Part shown: piece by piece, positions 1-7,583 of the stretch | Position numbering within the stretch: the stretch's first letter is position 1 | How the letters are laid out: each line of letters starts with the position of its first letter | Origin: Pseudodesulfovibrio sp. | Lineage (GTDB): Bacteria; Desulfobacterota; Desulfovibrionia; Desulfovibrionales; Desulfovibrionaceae | Direction: 5' to 3' | NCBI GenBank assembly: GCA_016342345.1 | Contig: JAEINO010000036.1 | Location: 1 to 37,539 of the forward strand | Length of the DNA stretch: 37,539 bases | Notes under the pieces: model-generated | What the model was told of the DNA's origin: nothing | The model's database searches: none | What the model saw: only the letters and a program-made list of their open reading frames with translations | Program-made: the position numbers and the translations under genes

Positions 1-518
1 GATTCATGGCCCAGCTTTCGCATCAGTAATTCGTACCGTTCCCGTACGAGGTTGCGATGTTCCTGCTGCGCGGCTTTCGCGTAGTCGTGGTAGGCGGCCA
101 GGGTTGCGGCGGAATAGGTCTGGAGTTCGCAGCCGAGATAGAGGCAGAATCCGTGTTGGCCATCGGGGTGGACACTCCTTGGAAACTGTGTCGCCACTTC
201 TTTGCGCCATTCGCTTTCCGTGTCGACTATTTCCTTGATGTAGGGTGACTCATTGATGGCAGGGATCAGCGATTCCATGAGTGCGTACTTTTCGGTCATG
301 AAGTTACGGCCATTTTGTTCGGCCTGTTCCAAATCGCACAGGTAGGATTCCAGAAAGATGTCGGGCAGCACGCCGTGGGTGATTTCCCGCATGATCCGAA
401 AGGATTCCGGGCGTTCCTGACACTGTGACGTGCCACCTCGATTGTTGACCGCCAGAAACATGTCCAGTTCACGGTCTACAATCACCTTGATAAGCGTTTT
501 TCTGTCTTTTGTTGCCAT
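1..518 (-). CDS. DUF4125 family protein, 3' end cut by window edge
   Basis: I translated this frame by hand; it is open from the ATG at 518 to the window edge (172 residues visible, no stop), so it is a partial gene. The N-terminus begins MATKDRKTLIKVIVDRELDM, followed by VNNRGGTSQCQERPESF and later FLESYLCDLEQAEQNGRN and MTEKYALMESLIP. This layout (VNN.GG..CQ..PE.F, LESYL.DL..AE..GRN, TEKYA.MM) is what I recognise as the DUF4125 family, usually around 200 residues. No signal peptide or membrane segment is visible, so it is probably cytoplasmic. The function of the family is unknown to me. The ribosome site is poor (an ACGAGAT stretch upstream of the ATG). Nothing upstream within the window ties it to the neighbouring permease, which is transcribed divergently from about 510 bp away. 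Confidence 0.7.
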   Translation of the reverse strand, partial: MATKDRKTLIKVIVDRELDMFLAVNNRGGTSQCQERPESFRIMREITHGVLPDIFLESYLCDLEQAEQNGRNFMTEKYALMESLIPAINESPYIKEIVDTESEWRKEVATQFPRSVHPDGQHGFCLYLGCELQTYSAATLAAYHDYAKAAQQEHRNLVRERYELLMRKLGHE

Positions 519-1028
519 GATTATATCTCGTATCATTTTTAAATAATTAAGTTTTGTTACAGCCAAGGGTGCCATGAAGCTATGTTCTTTGCTGCTTGGA
601 AAGGTGCAGGCCGGATGTCTGTTGCCGTGAATTTCAAGTCCGTCTGCGTTTCATGTGCCTTTTATACTGATAAGGAACATCGTGAAATGAAGATGGAATG
701 TGGTCTTCCTCTCAAATGAAAAAAAGAACGTACGGATGTAGTGCAAAGTGGAGGCCGTTTTGACCGTTCTGATGGAATCTGTATTTGATTGTGCAGTTTT
801 GACTGTATTATACTGATATAATAGTTTAAATTTTGATGGTTTCATTTATTTAGTCATTTATATATGTGTACGTACCTCAACGGTGAATAATAAAAAAAAT
901 TTGTATAATGAAAATTTTTTTTCGATAATGAAAAGTTTTTGCGGGTTGTCTAAAAGTATCTTTGAGTAATATTGTGTTTAAGTGAATGATTTTAATGAGA
1001 TGCTGAGATGGTGAAGAATTTCACGTAT
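519..1028. other. AT-rich intergenic region between divergent genes
   Basis: No convincing gene is present. The stretch around 880-950 is very AT-rich and contains a near-duplicate, ATAATGAAAATTTTT then ATAATGAAAAGTTTTT. A TTGATT/TTATAC pair with 17-bp spacing around 785-813 could be a weak sigma-70 promoter on the plus strand. Short ORFs here have no ribosome site or family resemblance. Confidence 0.5.
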
Positions 1029-1044
1029 TGGCACTCAAATTGCT
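1029..1044 (+). promoter_or_regulatory. Sigma-54 (-24/-12) promoter for the APC permease
   Basis: TGGCACTCAAATTGCT matches the RpoN consensus TGGCAC-N5-TTGCW at every fixed position with correct spacing. The predicted start is near 1055-1057, giving a ~270-nt untranslated leader before the permease start codon. No adjacent sigma-54 activator gene is evident for this promoter other than the one at 5314-6720, and no GTCTTG-N5-CAAGAC repeat was seen upstream of it. Confidence 0.75.
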
Positions 1045-1055
1045 TTGTGAGGATT

Positions 1056-1325
1056 TGTCAGCTCGTGGAGCTGCTTTCAGCCGAAGGTATTTTGAGTGCA
1101 GGGGATTCGTTCGCCTTCTGCAGTTACAGAAAAGCCATGTGCCGCATGGGCGGTTCTTGAAGAGCATGGTTTTCACTTGGCCACACCCACAAGGTGTATG
1201 GCGCCACACGGCAGGATTCCAGTGGGGAGCATTTCCGGAGGAGATGCCTGTCGCCAGTGCGAGTCCACCCTGACTGAGTCAGGGGCATGTTTGTCGTGAA
1301 CTCATTAAATAGAGGAGATGATTTA
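1056..1325 (+). promoter_or_regulatory. Long structured 5' leader of the permease mRNA
   Basis: The leader contains several perfect hairpins: CAGCTC-GTG-GAGCTG at 1059-1073, right at the predicted 5' end; CGGCAGG (1209-1215) pairing with CCTGTCG (1247-1253); and CCCTGAC-TGA-GTCAGGG at 1268-1284, about 40 nt before the start codon and without a U-tract. A ribosome site GAGGAG lies at 1313-1318. I could not match the fold to a named riboswitch. Overlapping short ORFs (for example 1028-1273) look like chance frames. Confidence 0.4.
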
Positions 1326-2837
1326 ATGTCGAAAGAACAGTTAAAATTGAATAAATCGCTTTCGCCGTCACAGGTGTGGGCTCTGGCACTCGGGTCCATT
1401 GTCGGTTGGGGCTGCTTTGTATTGCCTGGAGACATGTTTTTGCCTCAGGCCGGTGTTCTTGGGACGTTGATTGGCTTCGTGGTTGGTGCGTTTCTCATCT
1501 GTTTCGTTGCTGTATGTTACAGCTACATGATCAAATACGCCCCTGTTGCGGGTGGTGCTTTTGCATACGCCTATGTGGGGTTCGGCCCGACTGCGGCCTT
1601 CTTCTGCGGTTGGGCTCTCGTGCTTGGATACGTGGCCATCATCGGTATTGATGTTGCCGCGCTTGCATTGATATTCCGTTTTCTTTTTCCGGGTGTCTTT
1701 GAATTCGGGTCGCTTTATTCCATTGCAGGATGGGAGGTGTTTACGGGTGAGGTTCTGCTCATGACCACGGCAACGCTCTTGTTCGGCTGGATGAACTACC
1801 GTGGCACCAGTTTTGCCGGAAAGTTTCAGGTGGTTCTCACTTTTCTGCTTGTTGTCGGCATTGTCTCCTTGTTCACTGGTTCTGCCTCGCTGGAGACAGC
1901 ACAGATGGGCAACCTGTATCCTCTGTTCGCCGAGCATCGCTCTGCATTTTCCTGCGTCTTGATCATTTTTGCCATTTCCCCTTTTCTTTTCGCGGGGTTC
2001 GACACCGTACCTCAGGCGGCGGAGGAGTTTACCTTTGAACCCGCTCGCGCTCGCAACATCATGATTGTCGCCATTCTGTGCGGTGTTGTTCTCTACAGCC
2101 TCGTGACGCTCGCGGTCGCCATCGCCATTCCATATCCCGAGATGCTTGCAAAGATGGACATCATGCGCGCCAGTGGTGGTACGGCTTGGGCCACAGGCGA
2201 AGTCGCTGCCATGGCTTTTGGCAAGATGGGTGCTGTCGTACTTGCCTGCGCTGTCATGGGAGCGGTCTGTACTGGTATCAATGGTTTTTATATCGCTACT
2301 TCCCGCCTGCTTCTCAGCATGGCCCGCGGTCGTATTCTGCCCGCGTGGTTTGGTGATATCCATCCCAAGTACCGCTCACCATACAAGGCTATCCTGTTTA
2401 CCATCGCCATTGTTCTGCTGACTCCTTTTGCCGGTCGTTCCGTGATCGTCTGGATCGTGGATATGAGCTCCGTGGGAACCGGCATCGGCTATCTCTTTTC
2501 CTGTCTTGCTGCCCGGCGGGTTCTGCTTGGCAGTGCTGATGTGGAAGACAGATCTGTTCGATTGTTCTGTTGCGTCATGGGCACGCTCGCTTCCGTGCTG
2601 TGCATTGTGCTGCTGCTTATCCCTGGTTCGCCTGCCTATATCAGCGAGGCTTCCCGTTGGTGCATGGTGGCCTGGCTTGGCATGGGCGTCTTCTTCTACT
2701 TCTCCAACAAGTCCGAATGGGCAAAGCTTCCTGAAGAGGAACTGCGTATCAGCATTCTCGGTAGCAAGGACATTCCCGTGTTCTTCAAGAGCCGTGAACC
2801 GCAAGGGCAGGTTCAGCCTGAGGGCGTTTCCAAATAG
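1326..2837 (+). CDS. APC superfamily amino acid permease
   Basis: Predicted inner-membrane amino acid/polyamine/organocation transporter of 503 residues, the usual size for the family, with about 12 hydrophobic segments. The N-terminal part shows LGSIVGWGCFVLPGDMF, the typical APC first helix with a GxG-containing unwound segment, and mid-protein the QAAEEF region after helix 6 corresponds to the conserved P/E-rich loop of YfnA/ethanolamine-permease-like members. A start at 1287 is also open, but the ATG at 1326 follows GAGGAG with an 8-nt gap and starts MSKEQLKLNKSLSPSQVWAL, so I chose it. Substrate is not determinable from sequence; an amino acid or amine is likely. Expression is predicted to depend on sigma-54 from the promoter at 1029. 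It is followed by a strong hairpin shared with the convergent gene. Confidence 0.9.
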   Translation: MSKEQLKLNKSLSPSQVWALALGSIVGWGCFVLPGDMFLPQAGVLGTLIGFVVGAFLICFVAVCYSYMIKYAPVAGGAFAYAYVGFGPTAAFFCGWALVLGYVAIIGIDVAALALIFRFLFPGVFEFGSLYSIAGWEVFTGEVLLMTTATLLFGWMNYRGTSFAGKFQVVLTFLLVVGIVSLFTGSASLETAQMGNLYPLFAEHRSAFSCVLIIFAISPFLFAGFDTVPQAAEEFTFEPARARNIMIVAILCGVVLYSLVTLAVAIAIPYPEMLAKMDIMRASGGTAWATGEVAAMAFGKMGAVVLACAVMGAVCTGINGFYIATSRLLLSMARGRILPAWFGDIHPKYRSPYKAILFTIAIVLLTPFAGRSVIVWIVDMSSVGTGIGYLFSCLAARRVLLGSADVEDRSVRLFCCVMGTLASVLCIVLLLIPGSPAYISEASRWCMVAWLGMGVFFYFSNKSEWAKLPEEELRISILGSKDIPVFFKSREPQGQVQPEGVSK

Positions 2838-2847
2838 CAATACATCA

Positions 2848-2876
2848 CCCCGGCAGAGACTCTGACTCTGCCGGGG
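2848..2876. terminator. Hairpin terminator between convergent genes
   Basis: CCCCGGCAGAG and CTCTGCCGGGG form an 11-bp perfect stem around a 7-nt loop, placed between the permease stop (2837) and the stop of the convergent binding-protein gene (2891). There is no long U-tract on either side, but the position and strength suggest a bidirectional terminator. Confidence 0.75.
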
Positions 2877-2890
2877 ATTCTGCAATAGTA

Positions 2891-3856
2891 CTACTTCTGA
2901 AGAGCCACACTCCACTGGCGGAATATCTCGGGGTATTCAATGACGCTGGAATCACCATAAAAAGGCAAGCTGAATACGGCACCATTCTTGATTGCCGGAA
3001 CTTCGCTCACGGTCGGGTCATTCTTTATGATCTTTCGCAAAGCAGCCTGTACGGCAAAGGCATCTCCGGTCATGACGATGACATCAGGATTGGCCTTTAT
3101 CAACCCCTTGAGGCGTGAGCATGAAACATGGCCTTTGGACAGCTTCATTGTGTCGGAGATCATTTCCCCGGCAACATTTGTGCATCCCAGCGGATTCAGA
3201 ATATACTGATCCGAATACCCTCCGGGAGCTTCAAGACGAACAAATGTCTTGCCTGTTGCCGTCGAATATTTTCCGTTTAACACGACCACTCGTTTATTCA
3301 ACCCACTGGCGGGTATCAATTTTTCTGTTTTTTCCATATTCTTTTCATATGATGCCAGAAGTTCATGTCCTTGAGCCTCTTTATCGAGCAATCTGGCAAT
3401 TTCCGTGATTGCGGACGGTATCCCCTTGCTGAAGTCCACATATTCTATTGTCAGTCCGGGAATATTCTTGACGACATTGGCAACGTTAATAGGGTCAGCT
3501 TTTTTCATGTACAGGCAGAACTTGGGGCTTTTTTCCAGAATCAACCGCGTGATGCCATGTTCTTTCATGAATATGCCAACTGTTTCCGGTTTCTTGATTG
3601 TCACACGCATGGGACAACCAAGCAGTTGCGAACTCAGTTTAAGTGAATCGGCTTGTGGCCACATGGATGCGCGAGCGGAAAAACCTTCGGGCACAACGCC
3701 AAGATTCATGGCCACATCAACGAGCCTGTCCCCAACCATTACTGCCTTTATCCGTTCTGGAACCTGGAGCGGATTGGCAAACGCTCCGCCAACTGCGGCA
3801 AGCAGAAACAGGCTGGCCAGGCACAAGACTGCCAAGGGTTTTTTTCTCATTTTCAT
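2891..3856 (-). CDS. Periplasmic substrate-binding protein, BtuF/FepB-like (TroA fold)
   Basis: 321-residue exported protein. The N-terminus (MKMRKK then a hydrophobic run ending GGAFA) is a Sec signal peptide with cleavage near residue 27. The rest has the two-lobe helical-backbone binding protein pattern of iron-siderophore, heme or cobalamin ABC receptors: PERIKAVMVGDRLVDVAMNLG at the start of lobe 1, an NPDVIVMTGD strand in lobe 2, and a final EYPEIFRQWS helix. The start ATG at 3856 has AGGAG at a 6-nt gap. It lies 18 bp downstream of the beta-barrel gene and shares its Fur-type promoter, so an iron-related ligand is likely. No ABC permease or ATPase gene is adjacent, so it would have to use one encoded elsewhere. 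The exact ligand is uncertain. Confidence 0.75.
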   Translation of the reverse strand: MKMRKKPLAVLCLASLFLLAAVGGAFANPLQVPERIKAVMVGDRLVDVAMNLGVVPEGFSARASMWPQADSLKLSSQLLGCPMRVTIKKPETVGIFMKEHGITRLILEKSPKFCLYMKKADPINVANVVKNIPGLTIEYVDFSKGIPSAITEIARLLDKEAQGHELLASYEKNMEKTEKLIPASGLNKRVVVLNGKYSTATGKTFVRLEAPGGYSDQYILNPLGCTNVAGEMISDTMKLSKGHVSCSRLKGLIKANPDVIVMTGDAFAVQAALRKIIKNDPTVSEVPAIKNGAVFSLPFYGDSSVIEYPEIFRQWSVALQK

Positions 3857-3874
3857 ATGAATTCTCCTGATGCT

Positions 3875-4918
3875 TTAAAAACTGAAACCAAGACGAGTTA
3901 CAACCTGAAAATCCTCACCCAAGCCATATTTGCTTGAGATGTCAGGAGTGGCTGATTCGCCATTTAGTCGACGATAGACAACAATGGGTACACCCAGAGA
4001 CAGATGGCATTTTTCGGCAATCTTCCAATGAACGCCGGGAGTGACGAAAATGGTGTGTCCGCCTGTGTTGATGGTGGAAGAGTGATCATACCAGTGAGAG
4101 GCCTGATCAACTCCGTTCAATTCTATTTCAAGATCAAACAGCCTGTTGAGTGCATATCCGTATCCGAAATTGTATTTGAACTGATTGCCTTTGCGCGAGC
4201 CATGAGCACCATCTCCGGGCAGGGTGTACATGAAATGAGTATCGAACCGGGACCGCCCGGCGAACTTTGTCGCGCCTATCTCGAATTTCGGATCCCATGA
4301 TCCGGTTCCGAGCTGCGCTCCTGGTCCCATGTATTCATGCAGGGTGGAAAATGGCGGTGGGTTTTTCTTGTCCGAATCACCTGTAGGCATCTTCAGCCCG
4401 GCTCCGACAGCCAGATTCATCCAATCCCCTTGACGTTCGGTCATCACTGCGTAGCGACCCATGATTACGACATCGCCCAAACCTGAAACATTTTCTGTAT
4501 TGGTGTGAGATGGGGGGTTACCAGTTTTGCGTTTTACCTTTTTGTCCCAGAAGGGCACCATGACCCGAGCCTCGAACCTATCGAAAAGTCCAACTTTGGC
4601 AGTGAGATTCACGGCCTGATTTACCCGGTCGAATTTTCCATTGTAGTTGCCGGTCTTTTTGTCGCCTCCGTTGTACAAGCCGTCCTTGTGAACGTAAAAA
4701 TGTTTGATGCACGCAGTCACCTTGCCCTTGGGCAAGACCATGCCATTGGACATGTTTACCAGCCCGACGCATTTGACAGGCTTCTTGTCCGGTAAATCAG
4801 TAAGTGTTTTTTCGGACTCCGTTCCTTTGCCCATAACCGGCCCGGCCCATGCCGTTTGCCAATCACCGCCAAACATGAACGTTGCCATGAATAGTGCTAT
4901 TGCCAACATTCGTTTCAA
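3875..4918 (-). CDS. Outer-membrane beta-barrel protein (phenol meta-pathway/transporter-like family)
   Basis: Predicted outer-membrane protein of about 347 residues with a signal peptide (LKRMLAIALF... ending QTAWA) and a C-terminal GFSF, the aromatic end typical of beta-barrels. Alternating strands such as VNLTAKVGLFDRFEARVMVPF and a LGDVVIMGRYAV segment resemble the MetA-pathway phenol degradation family (PF13557-type), a poorly understood group of transporter-like barrels. I chose the TTG start at 4918 because AGGAGG (4925-4930) ends 6 nt before it; the alternative TTG at 4933 lies upstream of that ribosome site and an ATG at 4909 is 15 nt from it. It is the first gene of a two-gene operon with the periplasmic binding protein and has a Fur-box-like sequence over the promoter. 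A role in outer-membrane passage of an iron-related ligand is inferred from context only. Confidence 0.7.
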   Translation of the reverse strand: MKRMLAIALFMATFMFGGDWQTAWAGPVMGKGTESEKTLTDLPDKKPVKCVGLVNMSNGMVLPKGKVTACIKHFYVHKDGLYNGGDKKTGNYNGKFDRVNQAVNLTAKVGLFDRFEARVMVPFWDKKVKRKTGNPPSHTNTENVSGLGDVVIMGRYAVMTERQGDWMNLAVGAGLKMPTGDSDKKNPPPFSTLHEYMGPGAQLGTGSWDPKFEIGATKFAGRSRFDTHFMYTLPGDGAHGSRKGNQFKYNFGYGYALNRLFDLEIELNGVDQASHWYDHSSTINTGGHTIFVTPGVHWKIAEKCHLSLGVPIVVYRRLNGESATPDISSKYGLGEDFQVVTRLGFSF

Positions 4919-4975
4919 AATAAACCTCCTCAATTTAAAACCGCATAACCCTTCCCTTCGGGTAGCCTCTTTCTA

Positions 4976-4998
4976 TTGAAAACGAGTATCATTTTCAA
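4976..4998. promoter_or_regulatory. Fur-box-like palindrome
   Basis: TTGAAAA (4976-4982) and TTTTCAA (4992-4998) flank a 9-bp core ending TATCA, resembling the classic GATAATGATAATCATTATC Fur operator (TGAAAAcgAgTATCATTTTCA). It lies just downstream of the predicted -10 of the operon 4918-2891, in a position to block transcription when iron is replete. Confidence 0.65.
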
Positions 4999-5008
4999 CG
5001 AACTGCTT

Positions 5009-5037
5009 CCATAAGGGCAAAAGCAAACTGTCGTCAA
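5009..5037 (-). promoter_or_regulatory. Sigma-70-type promoter of the beta-barrel operon
   Basis: On the minus strand TTGACG (5037-5032) and TTATGG (5014-5009) are separated by exactly 17 bp and directly precede the Fur-like palindrome. The -10 is weak, so this is a moderate prediction. Confidence 0.45.
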
Positions 5038-5038
5038 C

Positions 5039-5313
5039 CATTTAGTTTAATGTGATTTCAGATCAAAAAAGAATGGAATTGGATTTCATTTGCACACATA
5101 ATCCTAAAATCTGACGTCACCTTTCAAGTGACGAAATGCAAAATTAAATGGCGGTTTTCGGGAAGGGTTTTTAACCAGCACTTCGGGAGAGCACCAGTGA
5201 GAAGGTTTTTAAACTGGGGTGTGATAAATCCGACAATCTGGCAAACAGATGAAGGGAGGTCTTGATGTCGAGTAACCCATGTCTTTCATTTGTTTTGAAT
5301 CAGGAAAAGACGG
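5039..5313. other. Intergenic region with small hairpin
   Basis: Contains a 6-bp hairpin CGTCAC-CTTTCAA-GTGACG (5115-5133) and two near copies of GGTTTTTAA (about 5166 and 5205). A 43-codon plus-strand frame starting ATG 5264 has a good GGGAGGT ribosome site but runs into the 3' end of the opposite-strand regulator gene and resembles nothing known. Confidence 0.35.
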
Positions 5314-6720
5314 TCATCCTCTGGTTATATGATGCTGCTTTAACAGGGCGTACAGACGCGCTCTGGACAGGCCGGATATCTGGCATGACTGTTTGATCTC
5401 GCCTTTGGTTATTTCCATAAGATTCTTGAGATAGCGTCCTTCGACTTCTGCTGTTTGCAGGATTCGGTACGATTTGAGGTCCGGAAAATCCGTTGTGTCG
5501 ACAGGGTGGTGTTTTTGGCGGGCCTCTGCGAGCGCGTGTTTTTCCAGAGCGTGGCGGGCAACTTGAGAGCGTATCTCTTTGGGAAGGTGGCGGGGATAAA
5601 GGATACTCTCATTCACGGCGCGGGACAGGGCTCGCTCGATTGTGTTGCTGAGTTCGCGAATGTTTCCGGGCCAATTATACGTCATGAGCGCATCCAGAAA
5701 GTCCGGCGAAAAGCCCTTGCTTTCCATTTTGAAATGGTTGCAGTGGCGTCGAATGAAATTGCAGGTGAGTTCGTTGATATCTTCCATGATGGCCCTGAGT
5801 GCGGGGAGCTGAATGCGGGTTCCGAGAAGACGGTAAAAGAGATCGCGTCTGAACTCTTCTTTAGCCACCATGTCTTCGAGGTTTCTGTTGGTTGCGGCAA
5901 GGAGTCTGAAGTCGCTGGACACCTCATTGATACCACCGACAGGTCTGAAACTTCGGCCCTCCAGAACTCTGAGAAAAACCTTTTGCATGGTGATCGGGAG
6001 TTCTCCGACTTCATCCAGAAACAGCGTGCCGCCATCCGCCTGTTTTATAAGGCCGATGGAGTGGCTGTCTGCGCTGGTGTAGGCCCCTCTGGCGTGGCCG
6101 AACAGCAGGTTCTCGGCAAGGGTATCCGGCAGGGCGGCACAGTCGACGACCACAAAGGGCTTTTTTTCCCGTGCGCTGTTTTTATGGATGGCCCTGGCGA
6201 AAAGTTCTTTTCCAGTGCCTGTTTCTCCAATGATGAGCACGTTTCCTTCTGTTGCTGCCGCATGTGCAACGTTGTCCAGGCAGGAAAGGAGTGGACGGCT
6301 GTTGCCGATGATGCCTTCTCTGCGCAGAGAGATGGGGAAGCATCCCGAACGTTTGTCCTTATGGTAGTTTATTACTCGATGTATGAGCACAAGGAGTCGC
6401 TGCATATTCGGTGGTTTGGTGATGTAGTTCCAGGCTCCGTTTTGTATGGCCTGTTCCGCCAAATCAGGATTTCTGCTGTTGGAAATGACTATGATTTCAG
6501 GGAATGATGGGATTTCTCGTATGATGGAAAGATAGGCAAGGCTATCGCCGTCAGGAAGGTCATCACCCAGAAGGACCGCCTTGAAATCCCCCGTATGGAG
6601 CAGGGCCATGGCTCGGGTAAGGGAGTCGCAATGCGCTGCGGGCAGATCATGACACAAGAGGTCCTTCACCAACTGCATGGTAAAAGTGCTGTCTCCATCT
6701 ATGATGAGGATGTCGGCCAT
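5314..6720 (-). CDS. Sigma-54-dependent transcriptional activator (NtrC type) with degenerate receiver
   Basis: 468 residues with three domains. Residues 1-120 are a receiver (ADILIIDGDST start, conserved Lys in YITKP), but the usual phosphoacceptor motif L-x-D-x-x-LPDG reads LLGDDLPDG, so the Asp is Gly and phosphorylation at the normal site looks impossible. Residues ~140-370 are an AAA+ sigma-54 activation domain: Walker A GETGTGKE, Walker B GGTLFLDEVGEL, arginine-finger region FRRDLFYRL. The sigma-54 contact loop is GAYTSA instead of GAFTGA. The C-terminus is a Fis-type HTH (EIKQSCQISGLSRARLYALL). It is divergent from the Hdr operon; the intergenic region carries inverted repeats and a -24/-12 promoter, so it most likely activates that operon, responding to something other than phosphorylation. 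Confidence 0.9.
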   Translation of the reverse strand: MADILIIDGDSTFTMQLVKDLLCHDLPAAHCDSLTRAMALLHTGDFKAVLLGDDLPDGDSLAYLSIIREIPSFPEIIVISNSRNPDLAEQAIQNGAWNYITKPPNMQRLLVLIHRVINYHKDKRSGCFPISLRREGIIGNSRPLLSCLDNVAHAAATEGNVLIIGETGTGKELFARAIHKNSAREKKPFVVVDCAALPDTLAENLLFGHARGAYTSADSHSIGLIKQADGGTLFLDEVGELPITMQKVFLRVLEGRSFRPVGGINEVSSDFRLLAATNRNLEDMVAKEEFRRDLFYRLLGTRIQLPALRAIMEDINELTCNFIRRHCNHFKMESKGFSPDFLDALMTYNWPGNIRELSNTIERALSRAVNESILYPRHLPKEIRSQVARHALEKHALAEARQKHHPVDTTDFPDLKSYRILQTAEVEGRYLKNLMEITKGEIKQSCQISGLSRARLYALLKQHHITRG

Positions 6721-6840
6721 GATCTCTCCCGGAAGATATTTCCCGATAAATCATATCACAATTATGCATGCCTCTGTCAATCTCCCTGCCTTTTGAAATC
6801 ATTGAGGTTATAAAATCGTATTGGTGAGAGAGCCGACGAT

Positions 6841-6857
6841 GTCTTGTCAGGCAAGAC
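6841..6857. promoter_or_regulatory. Activator site 1 (inverted repeat GTCTTG-N5-CAAGAC)
   Basis: Perfect 6-bp inverted repeat with a 5-bp spacer, GTCTTG TCAGG CAAGAC. The same arms and spacer length recur at 6964-6980. It sits about 230-245 bp upstream of the predicted -24/-12 promoter, the typical distance for an upstream activating sequence bound by an NtrC-type dimer. Confidence 0.7.
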
Positions 6858-6963
6858 GTTATTCTGTGTTTATCGTCATATGTTCTCAAGAGAGTGTCGA
6901 GGGGGGTAATCGATCAAGATGCTTTGTTTTTAGAGTGAAATAGTCTCTTTGCCTTGGCCTTGT

Positions 6964-6988
6964 GTCTTGCAAAACAAGACATGTCTTG
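6964..6988. promoter_or_regulatory. Activator site 2 with extra half-site
   Basis: GTCTTG CAAAA CAAGAC at 6964-6980 repeats site 1, and a further half-site GTCTTG follows at 6983-6988. The two full sites are 123 bp apart. Likely binding sites for the divergent regulator's Fis-type HTH. Confidence 0.7.
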
Positions 6989-7086
6989 CGGTGGGAGATG
7001 AAAAATATTGAAATTTAGCTGTTTTTACGTTTCTCAGCGATGTCATTAATCTCCTAATTCAAGGGAATCTTTTCAAATAATCAATT

Positions 7087-7102
7087 CGGCACACATTTTG
7101 TT
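7087..7102 (+). promoter_or_regulatory. Sigma-54 promoter of the Hdr operon
   Basis: CGGCACACATTTTGTT fits the RpoN pattern (GGCAC-N5-TTG) with correct 12-bp GG-to-G spacing; deviations are C for the first T and T for the C of the -12 GC. It lies about 100 bp downstream of the second inverted repeat and ~190 bp upstream of the first gene. An overlapping alternative at 6956-6971 (TGGC then TTGC) has a spacing one base too long. Confidence 0.6.
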
Positions 7103-7291
7103 TTAGAGAGCCTAGAGACACATGTGAGCCGTTAGGGAAAAATGGGGAACGGTACTTGTTTCAGAATGCCGATACGTTGCCAAAGAGGGATGAGGCGGAT
7201 GGCTCGGATCGGAGATGGCGATAGTCTCATACTCTCCATGTGAAAGCCCTGAAAGATTGAGATTGGGGAAAGGTGGCAAGGAGGTAGGCGG

Positions 7292-7561
7292 ATGAGGCGT
7301 AAATGGGATGCTAAAACAAAGGCGAAGCTCGTGTTGGATGGGCTTATGGGCGGTTGTGTCAATGAGTTGTGCCGCTCGCACGACCTTCGTCCTGGTCAGT
7401 ATTACAAATGGCGGGGGTATTTTCTGGAAAATTGTTACCAGGTCTTTGAAAGGCAATCGAGCGGAACAATGGAGTCGGATCTTGCCATTGAGAATGAAAA
7501 GCTCAAGCGGTTGGTCGGCGAACTGACCCTGGAACTCGATAACGGCAAAAGCATTCGCTGA
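7292..7561 (+). CDS. Small HTH protein, IS3 OrfA/transposase-like
   Basis: 89 residues beginning MRRKWDAKTKAKLVLDGL, with NELCRSHDLRPGQYYKWRGYF as the helix-turn-helix and a C-terminal charged helix (ENEKLKRLVGELTLELD), the leucine-zipper-like tail of IS3/IS911 OrfA proteins. The family normally comes with an OrfB integrase; none is here and no IS terminal repeats are visible. AAGGAGGT at 7278-7285 gives a strong ribosome site, and the stop is 22 bp before hdrA, so it looks like a true first gene of the operon, not debris. It might be a domesticated DNA-binding protein regulating the operon, or a decayed IS remnant fused to the transcript. DNA binding is inferred from the fold only. Confidence 0.7.
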   Translation: MRRKWDAKTKAKLVLDGLMGGCVNELCRSHDLRPGQYYKWRGYFLENCYQVFERQSSGTMESDLAIENEKLKRLVGELTLELDNGKSIR

Positions 7562-7583
7562 CCACCGGGCGGAGGAATGAACC

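Noticed and set aside
1028..1273. 81-codon ORF in the permease leader
   Set aside because: It begins at or before the predicted sigma-54 transcript start, has no ribosome site and shows no family features.
1368..2363. 331-codon minus-strand ORF opposite the permease
   Set aside because: Composition is a typical antisense shadow of a membrane protein gene; no motifs or ribosome site.
5264..5392. 43-codon ORF with a strong ribosome site
   Set aside because: Most of it overlaps the 3' end of the opposite-strand regulator gene and the product resembles nothing; kept only as a note.
5455..6507. 350-codon plus-strand ORF opposite the sigma-54 activator
   Set aside because: Antisense shadow of the AAA+ and receiver coding region.
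6956..6971. Alternative sigma-54 promoter TGGC...TTGC
   Set aside because: GG-to-GC spacing is one base too long and it overlaps an activator repeat; the 7087 site has correct spacing.
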